Assembly (NCBI GenBank): GCA_013397075.1
Contig: VWZS01010871.1
Span: forward strand, 146,577 to 210,576
From: Rhabdornis inornatus
Taxonomy: Eukaryota; Chordata; Aves; Passeriformes; Rhabdornithidae
DNA length: 64,000 nt
Reading direction: 5' to 3'
Made by a program: the position numbers and the translations under genes. Below the pieces are notes generated by a model. It was given only the letters and a program-made list of their open reading frames with translations, had not been told where the DNA came from and did no database searches. This document shows, one piece after another, positions 14,533 through 27,185 of the stretch (positions are counted from its first letter, which is position 1; every line of letters starts with the position of its first letter).

Positions 14533-16365
14533 ATTTCTGCATCTATTCTATGTTTTTGTAATTATTATGATTATAGCAAATGCTTTTCAAGGTCCAATAT
14601 TGTTTTCAACTTAGACACAATTTTTTTATCTTCCACATTTCTCATAATGTATTTCATGCATCCTATACCAGGTAATAAAGATTGTAGAAAATAGCAGATG
14701 CAATTCTTAGAGATATTTATGCTCACTTGAAGAGTTTGACTTTGTATTACATAAAGAACATGAAGTTTCCTCTGCTAAAGTTTTAACAGTATGAAGTAAT
14801 TCAGTTATCTAACCCCAAAATCAGACTTCTAGTTTTCTTAACAAAATTAATGGTGTTACACAAGCTATATCAAGAAGGCGGGTCTCTTGGGGTGGCAGGA
14901 GCAGTTTTGCCTGAGTTTTTAAAAGCCAGAAAATGATTCCTTATATACTTTGGTCCATTTTTCTTATAATAAGAGAGAAACGTAGTACCATTCTGTGCAT
15001 GTAACAGCTTCTTTACTGAAGAGCCTCAGGGTGCGTCAGAAACAAAAATGAGTTGCTAAGACATTATTGTAATGAGAATTGATCTAGGACTGTCAGTCCT
15101 TTTAAAGAAGTGTCACTTCTTTAATCCCTGGCTGCAATTCTTGGAGTAAGCAGAAAACTATTAGCTTTAAAACAAACAACAAAAACATCCCAGTTCCTAG
15201 CTTCTAAGAATGCCATTTTCATTTTTACTTAGACTCTACCACTAAGCAGAACTTGGCTGACAATCTGCTTTTTCTAGTGCTTGCTACAATCAGAGCAGCT
15301 AACTAGCAACGCGTGGCATGGGAGAGAAGACCTAGGAAAACAGTGGCAGGGATTTTGCCTTAATGATTTGGGAAAATCTGTCACTTCGCATACTTTTGAC
15401 TTTAACATTTTCTGTTAGTTGTCCCACGTCTCTCTTTCTCTACCCTACAAGCATATGCACCCCCATGCTGAAATAAATGCACTCATATGCTCAGATGAGC
15501 TGCCAATCATATACTTGCATAAAATAACAGACCACTAATATAGTGCCCAATTCTTAATCAGGTAATCAGCTTGCTTACTAGTCCAGGGGAGAACTGATAC
15601 TGCCATGAAGCCCAACTTCATATGAACATAGGGAACTTACTTTGACTGCTGTGCAAATAGAATGAACACAGAATGAAGGAGTGCAGTATCAGCCTGATGA
15701 TCACTAATCCTATCCTAAAGATTTTGATATTTTGTATGTGTCTTTGCATGGGAAAGAAAAAATAATATATATCATAATTTCATCACTTCTGCCATGTCCT
15801 TGGTGTTATTGCAGTCTCCTCTAAGTTTTAACAGGTCACATTGGAATTTATAACATAGAGCTTTTCTTAGATATCATTTTTCTTAGTGGTACTGGAGGTA
15901 CAACACAGGACTTTGGGATGACTAAATATTAGACAGATGAGTGTCTAATTAGTCTGGTACCTTGACTAAAAAAAAGCATTCACCAAGTTTCTGTCCTCCA
16001 GACTCCTTTTGAAAAGAAGAAGTATTTCTCAAGTATGTCTTCCAGTGTGTATGAAAAAAAATCCGCAGTACTGCAGTAAATTTTCTAAAGAGGTCTACTG
16101 TATATCTCTTAGAAACATGTTGAACTGCAGTTGTTCCCAGGAGTCTTGATGGACTGGTGGTATCAGTTGAGTCAGCTGACCATACTGGGGGGTCTGGGTT
16201 AAAAAATTGCATTTTCTTTTTAAGACACTACGTATTTTCTTAGATGTGGGCTTAATTCCTCTAGGATTGGTTGCTGCTAAATATTAGTTTCTTCTACTAC
16301 AATTTAGAAGCAAAGAAATCACTTGAAGGGATCAAAATATATAATATAAAATATATTAATTACTC

Positions 16366-16366
16366 N
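16366..16366. other. undetermined base (n)
   Basis: The single n sits in an AT-rich stretch (atatattaattactc-n-aag). It marks an unresolved base call or polymorphic site. Confidence 0.95.
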
Positions 16367-19300
16367 AAGTCTTTAGTTACAAATCTGCATTCTCAAAATT
16401 AGAATACATTATGTCCTGTTTTACAGTTGATGTGGTAGAAGTTAAGGGAAAACAGCCCCCACATACTAGTTGTATAACTTTTTGACTTTATGGTCAAACT
16501 GATCCTCACTTCTGCCACTCAGAAGTTAACCACTTTATCTATTTTCTTGAATTCCCAAACCAGTCAAATTCTGTGTAAAAGCTGGTTCAGTGAATGTGCA
16601 GATTACATGGAAGTAAGAAAACAACTGAATCTTGCAAGATTTCCAGAATTTGTTGAATCAATCAGAGAGGGGGAGGTCAGTAAATATTACTTCACATAAG
16701 CTGCTGCAGTGCACTGCATTTTATTGTGTTAGGGCAGGATTTCAAGGTTTTTTTGTAGTATGGGATGAGGAAGAAAATCCATAGTGGGGGGTGTCCATGT
16801 GTATGCTTTCTATGTGATAAGTGCAGATGGTGGTAATGAAACAGGGGAACTTTTCTGATTTACTTGTGCATTCACCACTCTCATTTCTGTCAGCAATTTA
16901 ATATGCTATTGTGAGTTAATATAGGACACTGACAAAATCATCTCCCCAGCTAATTCAAGTTAATGAGAGGTTCTGTTGTCTTACCCTGGAGAGAAGAAGG
17001 AGCTGAAGTTAAGTGGTAATAGGAGAAGGAAGACTTCCCAAAAAGGACAAAAAATGGAGGATTTCAAGCCTGAACCAAGTTTCAATTAAATAGTTGTATT
17101 CTTTTTACTAGTAAAAGGTTCTGAAGTTTGGGTAAACCTGAAATTGGCACCTTCTACTTCTTCTGTTCTAACGTTAGATTGTTCTTTTACCTTGAGCTGT
17201 CATGAACCTTTTTTTCAGTGGTCAATAAAAATATAGGGGCATTTTAAAAATGTTATGCTGTTCACAGTGTTAGAATGTGGAATGGAGGGTTTTGGCCCAT
17301 CTGTTTTATTTACCTTGGTACTGCTGAGCATTCCTGGAGCAATAAACAGTGGCCTAAGCTCATTCACTTAGCAGTTTTCAATTGCTGGGCTGATGCCAAA
17401 GGACAGGGTTTTGTGTTTTCATTCTGTAAATACAGCTACCTTGCTGTGATAAAGCTAAGGCATAAGCTCTTTTTACATTGGCTCAGAAATCCTCTCTTAT
17501 TTGTCCAGTGCCCAAGTTTAAATGTTGCTGAGCCAATGTCTCTGGTTTGTTTGACATCAAGGCACAGACTCTTTACAAAGTTTTGGCTGAATAATTACTA
17601 ACTGGGATGATGTCACAACCCTTTTCACTCATTGGATCATCAGAGCCTCATTTTAGTGGCTTGATGTCAAGGGACATGTGATTTAAACATGGGAACTGTT
17701 TTGCACTGGTAATCTGGTTTGCTGTCAACAGCCAGACTCCTATACAGGTTCCCATCTCATAAAAATGAGCTCCTACCAGAGCATTTCTGTATTTTTTTGT
17801 GTTACTGGCTCAGCATTTCCCACATGTCACTTTGATTTCTATGGTTAGGCCTCTCCTTGTAGGATTACTGGCTCAGTAACCTGATTTTATTCAGCTGGTG
17901 TCAAGATCTAGTGAACAAAAAAACTCAGTTGCCCCCAAAATGACAGAGCTGGCCTCAAGTCACAGGTTTCACTGTTGGATGTTCTATGTTAGCACACTTG
18001 GACACAGACATCTTCAGCTGCACAGGACAAGAGTTCTTCAACTGTTCTATAGTTCATATGTTACAGAGAGCTTTATCAGATCCTGAGGCTGATTACACCA
18101 CTGATTTAAGACTTCATATCACCACTAGGCAGCCAATTCTGTTGCTAACTGTGCATTTGGAATAAATCTAATATTTTAAGTTTCAAGACCAACAGATGGA
18201 TTTGGTACCTAGAGTTAGATCTTTCTTCTCTGTTTTCATGATTTCACATTCTTTGCAACTCTGCAATGTAAAGTTCAGTGTTCAAATGGATCTAAATGCT
18301 TTGACTCTACCTGTACCCATAATGCATCATGTAAGGATGAAAATATGACATTTGATCTGTGGAAGACACATAGGTTTTAAAATAAATCTAATTTAAAACA
18401 GTGTGGTTACTGTGGCAGTGGTGTGTGGGAAATAACACATGATAAAGTTGGAAGAAGACAGCAGGTAAGATGTTTGGCTCTTATAGTATTAGTGAGCAAA
18501 AAGCTTACCTCAGTGTATTGTAGTTACATTATTCCCTTTGATCCAGTACAGGTTGTACATGTACAAACGAAAGAGCTGACAGAATTCCATTTGGTCAGAA
18601 AACGAACAGGTGCCTTGTTTGAAGAAAGCATTTTTTGCATCATGTTATTAACTTGAACACTTAATCAGCTTCTTTGCCAAAAGAAAGCTTCCCATTATAT
18701 TTATTATATAGAAACTATATTAGAAGAAAAACATAGAAGAAACCTGAAGTGCTGTAGTGCTGAATATAATGTCCATGGTTCATCTATATGCTAGTCTAAG
18801 GTACAAGGAGCAGACTGAACCTTAAGTTTAGGGCTACGTGTTCTGGTAGGTTTGTGTTTCAGCTTTTGTAAACAACTCAAGCAATTCCCTGAATGGTTTT
18901 GTCACTTGCACTTTTTCTGAGCTTTTTCCAGGTTTAGTGTTATTTCATCCAAAACAAATTACATCATGGAAAATAAGTACTGTCCCATGAAGCTGATTTC
19001 AAAACATAGTTCACATTAAGTTTGTATGAAATTACATAGGATTAATATAAATCTGTTCTAGATATTGCTATCTAAGTCTGCTTGGATCTTTCCAAGTCTG
19101 CTTTGCTCAAAGGAGGCAGAAAGACTGGGAAAATTTTACGTCAGTCTAGTTAGAGCCAACTAAACTCTGGTTTGCCTTCAGATACACACAAAAAACCAAG
19201 TACTGCATGCTATCCTTTGTTTTACCCAAAAGCGCTTTTATGGTAGTATTATTTTTATACACTTACTCTAAGCAGAACATCTACTTGATTTTCTATGTCA

Positions 19301-22300
19301 ATCAAAAAGATAGTAAGACAGATCTTCAGCAGTATTAACTAGCTTTTTGGTAAGTTAATGGAACTTACTACTGACTTACCCTAGCCAAGGATCTGACCTT
19401 TGCCACCTTGCTGCGTCAAAGAGAAAACATTCAGACTGTGAGAAGTTGGGGCCAAGATATCTCAAAACCAAATGGCTAATGCTGTAAAGACTAAACTCTG
19501 ACTTCTCTGGCATCATCTCTTCGTGTAGTCATTCTCTGTTGTGTAAATAATTTCTAAGAGGAGAATCATCTCCCTAACAACAAATCTGTGAAGTTTGCTC
19601 TGGACTTGGAGTAGAAATGCACAAGAATTTGGATTTAATTTGCTAAAATAATCAGTGTTTCTAATAGATCACAGAACATATGGCGTGTTAGGGTGGCATC
19701 ATTTAACAGAGGTGAGAGGGACCATAAATGCACACTTTTAAATAGCTAATGAAATTGTTTCTGCTGAGGCAGTGGTAGCATATCTTTTGGGTATAAAGAA
19801 AGTATAGCTGTAGTATTTATATTTAAGCTTTCAAATAAATGCTTTTTTCTTAGTGTTCTAAAATTTTCAGTTGCTAGATTTTAGTCATTCTGTAAGCACA
19901 ACTTATTAGCATTTGGCACCAAAGGAAATGGTACAGTAATCGCCTACATGTGTAAAATACCATCTTCCCCTCCCTTTCCCAGAGGAATTAGAGACTAATG
20001 TAATTTCTCACACATGCAAACTATATGTTATAGTGTATTTTTCATGCAAGCTGTATATAATATTAATGTGTTTATGAGTACCCTGTGGGCACACCTTTGC
20101 CAGCATAAAATCAATCCCAGTGCCATCCCATTTGGGAGGTACAGTTTTTGTCATTTCAGGGGGTGTGTGGTAGGCCTGATGGAAGTTCAGAAAGTTTTGG
20201 TGCTTAGCATGTGATAAGATTGTTCAGTCTGACTGTGGAGAAAGGAACAGAGCAAGTAGAGAAAGTAAGCACGTCATATTTAAAAAGAGCAATTACAGTT
20301 TATGCCTATTAAGACAGACATTTTGGTGTAGAAAGAAAAGGACATTTGCCAAAAAGCAGAAAATACTTCTTCAGCAATAGCTTGCAAAACACTGCGTAGT
20401 GCTCATAGATTTGCATGTTAAGGTCCTGTTAAAGTACCTAAACTCACATATGCATGCAGAACATACCCACCCACTACCCACTCTGTAGTTTGGAAAGCTC
20501 TTAGAGGATCCCAGTCATAATGGGACTTTGTTCATATGTTTCGAATAAATGCAATCACACTTGAAATCAAACACTCAAGGGCATGTAAAGAACTACCCCT
20601 GCACTGTTGTTGAAACAGGCAACAACAAAGGTTTCTTTTATTTCCTGATTATTCATTTTCCTACAACAAGTAAGCAACATATGTACATTTTAAACGAGTA
20701 TCCATTAAAAAAAAGGAAGTCAGGAATAACTGAAACTTGTAAGCAAGGCAATATCTGCTAGAGATTATCCGATCCAACAGAAATAATCTTTCCAGTTCTT
20801 ACAGTATGTATGTTACGGTTAAAGGCTTTCCTTAAGGTCAGGCAATGTGCATTCTGACTGAATTTTTTTTTTTTTCTGATCTTGCATATTCAAAGCATAG
20901 AGTTATCACACATTTGGAAGCAGGGTCTAGAAAAATCATTTGATTTGTCAAGCTCATCCCATGTAATTTTTGGCAATGGAACAGAATATATTTAACAAAA
21001 AACATCCACAGTACGGCCATGTGCTAGCAGGCATCAGGTGGAAGCACCCTCCCAACAGACAGTGTCGTCTTCATTGCCTCTGCCCTTATTTCTTTTGATG
21101 CTAAATGACTACACCTTTAGTTCTTTACATGCCTATCAGTTCACCCTGCGTCATGATAGTCTTTTGATAGGTTCTTTGTGTTCAGTATGAGAATTCAACC
21201 TCCTCTGGTTCTGTTGCTCAGGAGTCCTGAATTGACAAGACAAAATATTTTGACTTCTCTCAAAAGAAGATGGGAAAATTTATTACTCTTTGTAAAAACA
21301 AAACCTGGAGATTATGTGATGGAAAGATTATATGTTTTGATGTAATACATCATATGAAAAATAATAAATGCTACCCTTATCTCCAGAATAGAGGCTTAGG
21401 GCCTTTCTTATATTGTACAATCTACGTGTTATATTTTATATAATATTAAACTTGGCCTATGTTTCTGTTGATCCTCTTGGAAAAAACCTTTTCATATTTG
21501 GAGAAAAGTCAAGGAACATAACAAGGCAAACAAGACTATTCCTGCCCTCTGTTTCTGGGATTTTAGTGGGTGATTATGTGTTCAAGATTGTTTTGTTTGG
21601 GATTAAGAAGACAAGACTTGATGCATTCTCTCTTCAGGCAAAAGCTATATGGCAGAGAGTATCTTTATACTTGTGCCATAGCTGGTTTGGGTTTTTTTTT
21701 TTGTTCCCGTATTGTGAGTGTGTTACTGTTCAGTAATACTAAATTATCCTTAAAAATTAGGACAAATACTCTATAATACACAGATTTCGAGAGACAAGCA
21801 ATGACACACTTTTGGAATAGCAATGATACTTCACGAGTAGCAAATCTCGCTATTGAGAAGTATGTTTGCTAATGAACTTTTAATTGAAAGAAAGCCTAGC
21901 AGAAACCTTCCTACCTTCTATCTTGTTTTGAAACTTGTTGCTACTCATTTTCTAACCACTCTGTTTTATGCTTGGAAAATGCAATTTGTACTTAAAAATA
22001 TGAGAATCTCTGCAGCTGCTACTTACCCTCTGAATTTTGAAGGTGACTCTCGGTATTTATTCTTGTCATATAATTCAGTATTCATATGAACATCTCGAGA
22101 GACTAGTCCTGAAGGGTTTCATTGGTAGGTAGGATTCATTGGTCACCTACAATATTGGAGCACATTGGCATACAAAAACAGAAAAGGAGTTCAGAAAAGG
22201 GAGCATGAGGTAGCCCACCACTGTAAGTTGTACAATCCTGCTGCATATGCTAGGCTGTCCAAAAGTCTCGAGTATCTTTGGCATTTAACACTGCACCCCA

Positions 22301-22454
22301 CTCAGAGCTGGTGGACATCAGTTTTGAAAGAGAGATTCTGCTGGGGTAAGGTGGATTTAATGTTAGTATGGTGTAACTTGGTTAAGTGCTAAATTTCTTG
22401 CTTGCACTCTGTAATGATGTATTCATTTCAGTGTAAGCAAAGACCAGTTAAAAT

Positions 22455-22700
22455 CATAGACTGATAGAATCATAGAACAAACTAAGTTGGAAGGGACACA
22501 CAAAAATCAAGTCCAACTCCTGGCCCTGCACAGGATATCCCAAGAGTCATACCAAGTTCCTGAGAACACTGTCCAAATTCTTCTTGAATTCAGCCAGGCT
22601 GGTGCTATGACCACTTCCCTAGGGAGCCTGCTCCAGTGCCCAAACACCCTCTAGGTGAAGAACCTTTTCCTATCATCTAACATAAACCTCTTTTGATTAA
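22455..22700 (-). mobile_element. CR1 LINE 3' fragment
   Basis: The + strand starts 'aatcatagactgatagaatc' and continues 'aagttggaagggaca', 'caagtccaactcctggccct' and 'gcctgctccagtgcccaa'. This is the reverse complement of a CR1 3' end. It is short, 5'-truncated and non-coding. Confidence 0.9.
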
Positions 22701-25700
22701 TGAGAATGCTATGCTTTGTCTCCTAATAAGCAATCTTCACATGTAGCTTTATTTTTTTTTGGAGCAGGCAGTAATTAAGGATCAGGCAGAAGATCCACTG
22801 TTCAGCTGGTGCAATCTTGTGTATTTGTGTAGACTGATTTATATATTTGATGGTTCAATCTTGAAGTTTTCTTTTACAGTTATGTTCTTTGAGACTCAGG
22901 CCTCTCAAAACCCAAACTATTCTTTTCCCCCTAAAACTTGGGTTAAACTCAGCCCTTATAGAGACAGATTTGAAGCAGCTACTTAACTGCCTCCCCTTAT
23001 GCATAATGATATACAGTGACTAGAAGCTTTCAACTCTTTGCTTTATGCTGAGAAAAAAAGATCTGTATCTGTATCATCTAATGTTTAATATAAAGTTAAA
23101 TAATAACTTAAATAACTTTAAGTTATTTTTGGGTTTGTTTCAAATTTTGTATTTGTAAATTATTATTGGCATTTGCACAGGCACTTTGAGAAGCCTTCTT
23201 GGTTGTAACATTGAAGGAATAAATTTAAAAGATAAAGAAGCAGTGAGAAGAATATCAGATGAAAAATATCAGGAATCTCTGATTTGCAACCAAAATAAAT
23301 TAGTCGGTCATGTCCACACTAGATGTGGACATGATGACATGACATGGACTAGATGTTTCCAACTGGAAGATACTCTATTTTCTGCTCTCTCTTCAAAAAG
23401 TCCCAAATTTGACTTACCATCAAAGCTCTGTGTCCGTTTTTTATCTCAGATATGGTCTGTAAAAAAGACTGCTTGAGTACCTTTTTATTGTGTTTTAACA
23501 TTGTGTTGATGAGGAAAACAAGGAAAGTTACATTATAAAAATTTAGAAATTCATAATCTGTGTTGATTATGAGTACTAGTTATATTTGTGGCATGCTTTG
23601 GTAAGGAACACATGCATGTACACTTACATATGTTCCTGTATTTATCTCCTCTTCTAGACAGCCGCTATTGGCTGTTTTTGGAGGCAGGACGGTAAAGAAG
23701 ACCTTTGTTTTGGCCCAGATAATTTTTACAGGAACAAATCTGCTAAGAAAGGACTGTATGTCTTGGAAGACTTTAAAAATATTAGGCAATAATATTATGA
23801 AGGTAAAAATAGGCCAAAAAATGCACATGCAGGTGTGTGCATTATTGTATTGCAAATGAACTGATGATTTTATATTCTGCATGATTAAATGTACATTCAG
23901 AAAAAATACTGTCTGTACTGTTTTAGAAGAAAAATGTGACTAATAAATGGCAGCTTATAATTTGTAACTTCCAGATTCATTCTTAAGAAGTGATGTTTTG
24001 TTATTATAGCCTAACCAAGGCAAAACTACTCAAAACTCCATTCAGGTAATTTTTAAAATTCAATACAAGGATCTGTTTTGATTTTTGATTTAAAAATTAT
24101 CTTAAATTAGACACCTTTGGAAGCAATTGTTTTAAAAGTTGTTAGTGACTAACTAAAAGAGTGCAATAATTTCCTGATATTAAAAAGGGGAAAAAAAGTT
24201 ATCCCAAAAACTGATCAGTGTAAAGTAGAGGGAATATCAACTATAATACATGTAACATGTAGCCGTGGCTTGTGGGATACATTTCTGTATATCACACTTC
24301 ACAAAAAGGAAAAACATGACTAGTAGATAAATAAATATTCTGTAAACTTTTGCACTTCTATCCTGAAAGGAAATGCCCCTGTAACTTGATATTTTACCCA
24401 TAATTATTGATTAGTCTGCTCAAATATGTCTTCTAATCTCTTTACTCAGTGCATTCTTGTATTTCAGTAAGTAGTGTAAGACTATTCCTTACTTAAAATA
24501 AACCATTATAGGAAATTAATAATATCATATAGAAATTTTATAGATAAAGTGTACATATAAGCCCCAGTTTGAAATAAGTGGCTTGGCTTTTTTATTCAAT
24601 TCTTATTTAATTGTTTGTAATGTCAATGTTTCCTTTGAGAAAAGACAGGAAGTATTTATGGGAAGAAAGCTGTGCTGCAGGATAAGTACCAGCTATCTAT
24701 TACCAGCTATGCTACTGCTTGCATGGTAGGAGGGTTAATGAACCAAACATCATTTGTGCAAGACATTGGCATCTCATACCTGTAAGAACCTTATAAGTGA
24801 TCTCTATCTCTCTTACTTCATGGTGGCTAGCTGTATCAGCTCCCCAGTTCTTCCTGGAACCCACTTTTACTAATTTCTCCAGGGTGTTTCACTTACATCC
24901 TGAAGGTCCACTGGGGTTTTATGCTGTAGAAAAAAATCTGGCTAAATGCCCAATTTTCATGGTGTTTTTAATCCCTCATAGAGATAAATTGCTTTCTCTT
25001 TAATTTAAACAGGAATCCACATTTCTACTTTGATTCTGGAGAAGCAAGATAATATCAAAGAAAAAAAAGTTTTTAAATAATACCTGAAGTGAACTCAGTG
25101 GTATCCTTCTCTGGTCTTATCCTCCTTTTTAGTCTGATCCTTTTCTTTAGGAGTACCCAAGTCTGTTTCTCCTGTCCTTTGGAGAGGGCAATCAGGGTGT
25201 CAAGGCAAGACTATAGGTAATATCAAAAGACAGAAGATTTTAATTTTGTACTGTCTTGACCCTTTGGGATAATTTTGGTTCACCTTTCTTCACATGCTGA
25301 TCTGTCATTTGATGAGCAGTGTTGGCGAGACAGAAAAATGCCGGGCTTTGCTTCCTTTTCTCAACACACTCTCTCACTGTCATCTCTTTCTGTCCACCCC
25401 TATTATCTAATCTTCTTTTACCGGCCTTTCTAAATAACCTGTAATATTTCCAGTAAAATGCAGATTTTAGTCTTTCTGTATAACCACTGTCCTCTTAATG
25501 GGTCTGTGTTAGTGTCAAGAGTCCTATATTTCCACTTTCTCCAGCTAATGACAGTAATTATGTCATTATGTCACAACTGAAGAGTTTTCTTAAAATAATG
25601 TCTATTAAAAGCAGAAAGCAGTTACAAAAGGAGTCACAGTCAAAATACCAAACATGCTTATGAACAAATCAGTATAAAAACATAGTGCTATGTTTGCATG

Positions 25701-25729
25701 CCTGATTTCCAGGAGAAAACTACTCTCTT
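22701..25729. other. intergenic, no gene seen
   Basis: AT-rich, with scattered A/T homopolymers and an 11-bp inverted repeat (23308-23334). A 96-codon open frame at 23186-23476 overlaps this hairpin and has no recognisable features. No gene is supported. Confidence 0.55.
23308..23334. repeat. 11-bp perfect inverted repeat (hairpin)
   Basis: Arms TCATGTCCACA and TGTGGACATGA are separated by the 5-nt loop CTAGA. The neighbouring sequence to 23356 repeats parts of the motif (catgacatggactagatg). Confidence 0.85.
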
Positions 25730-27185
25730 TACAGGCTGCCTTAATATAGCTCCAGGAGATCTTCAGGCACAGTAAAGGTGATCTGGTGATGGGAATATGC
25801 TATGGACCTCCTGGTTGGGGTGAGGAAGTCAGCAAAATGTTTTTTAATTAACCCAAAGACTGGTCACAGACTGTAGGCAAGGTGACCTGTCAGGGTGACC
25901 TGAATTTGATTACCAGGAACAAGCTAAAAACGTGTAAGGTTGTGATGGGGCTTTGGTCGCAGCAGACATGAAGGAGTAGATCCCACTGTGGGTTAGGAAA
26001 ACAAATAGCAGCATATGGATCCTTTACTCAAAGGGAGCAGATCTGGACATACTTTGGAAGTATTGGATTGGATTCCCAATAGAAAAGAGTTCAGGAAAGC
26101 TTGCAGGACGGCCTCCTGCAAGCACAGGACTATTCTGCCGCAGCATGCAGATGTGCTAAGAGATTAATTTGTCTAAGCAGAATAGTTGTGACAGAGCTAC
26201 AATGACAAAATGCAATTCACTGATAGAGTGTGGAAAAGATACAGAAGAGAAGTTGTAAAGCATTACCTAGGCATGCAACTTACCAGTTAGCTTTGGCTTT
26301 ACTGAGGAAAAAACCAGCTCCATATAAGAAAAGTCGTCACAGCTTTAAGTGAAAGTACAATATCTGAACCGGATCTCTGAACCTGGTCAGTGCACCACTG
26401 TATTGTTCCATCTGTGCATCTGTTACATGTCTGTACAGTCATATTTTTGAGACTTTTTTTCAGCAGTTTGATAAAATTGTTAAAACATGGGGTTTAAGGG
26501 CATTCCTATAGTATCTCGTTGGAGGTCAGGAAAGATGCTCAGCAGTAAAGGACCGGGGAGTGCTGGTCAACAGCTAGCCAAACATGAACCAGTGCATGCC
26601 CAGGTGTCCAAGAAGGCCACGGTATCCTGGCCTGTGGCAGGCCTGGCCAGAAATCATCTGGCCAGCAGGACCCGGGCAGTGATTGTCTCTCTGTACTTAG
26701 CACTGATGAGGCCACACCTCGAATACTGTGTTTACTTTTGGGTTTCTTACTCCAAGAAAGACATTGAGGTGTTGGGATATGTCCAGAGAAGGGCAGTAGA
26801 GCTGGTCTGAAGCACACATCTTTTAAGAAGTGGCTGAGGGAGGTGCAGAGGTTTAGTATGGTGAAAAGGCAGCTCAAGGGAGACTCTTGCTCTCCACTGC
26901 TATCTGACAGAAGGTTGTAGTGGTTAATCTTTTCTACCAAGTAAAAAGTGATAGGACAGAGGAAACAGCCTCAAATTGTGCCAGACAAGGTTTAGATTGA
27001 ATATTGGGGAAAATATTTTCACTGAGAAGGGGGTCAGGCATTGAAGCAGGCTTCCCATTTAAATGACACATAGATGTGACATGGTGCCATGATTTAATGG
27101 TGGACTTGGCATTGCTGGTCTAATGGTTGGACTTAATCTTGATGATCTTAAACATCTTTTTCAATGAAAATGATTCTATGATTAT
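25730..27185 (+). mobile_element. degraded CR1-like LINE with internal deletion
   Basis: Two collinear parts are seen. From about 25730 to 26220 there are endonuclease/RT-linker-like strings: translated, GDLVMGICYGPPGWGEEV resembles the CR1 endonuclease region, and 'caggaaagcttgcaggacgg' resembles the linker. From about 26530 to 27185 the CR1 RT tail and 3'UTR are clear ('gaccggggagtgctggtcaa', 'aagaaggccacggtatcctg', ending 'gattctatgatt'). Most of the reverse-transcriptase core is missing between them. Stops and frameshifts are frequent. The 3' half is secure; the 5' half is tentative. Confidence 0.7.

Larger units (their letters stand above)
7186..22454. other. intergenic, no gene seen
   Basis: About 15 kb of AT-rich sequence without a supported gene. 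It holds small tandem repeats (10442-10486, 12707-12721, 14481-14532), homopolymer T runs (9611-9633, 11175-11188, 20863-20875) and one undetermined base (n at 16366). A 120-codon minus-strand frame at 8273-8635 has no recognisable domain. The moderately GC-rich segment at about 7740-8640 could be an old unclassified repeat, but I could not match it to a family. Confidence 0.55.
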
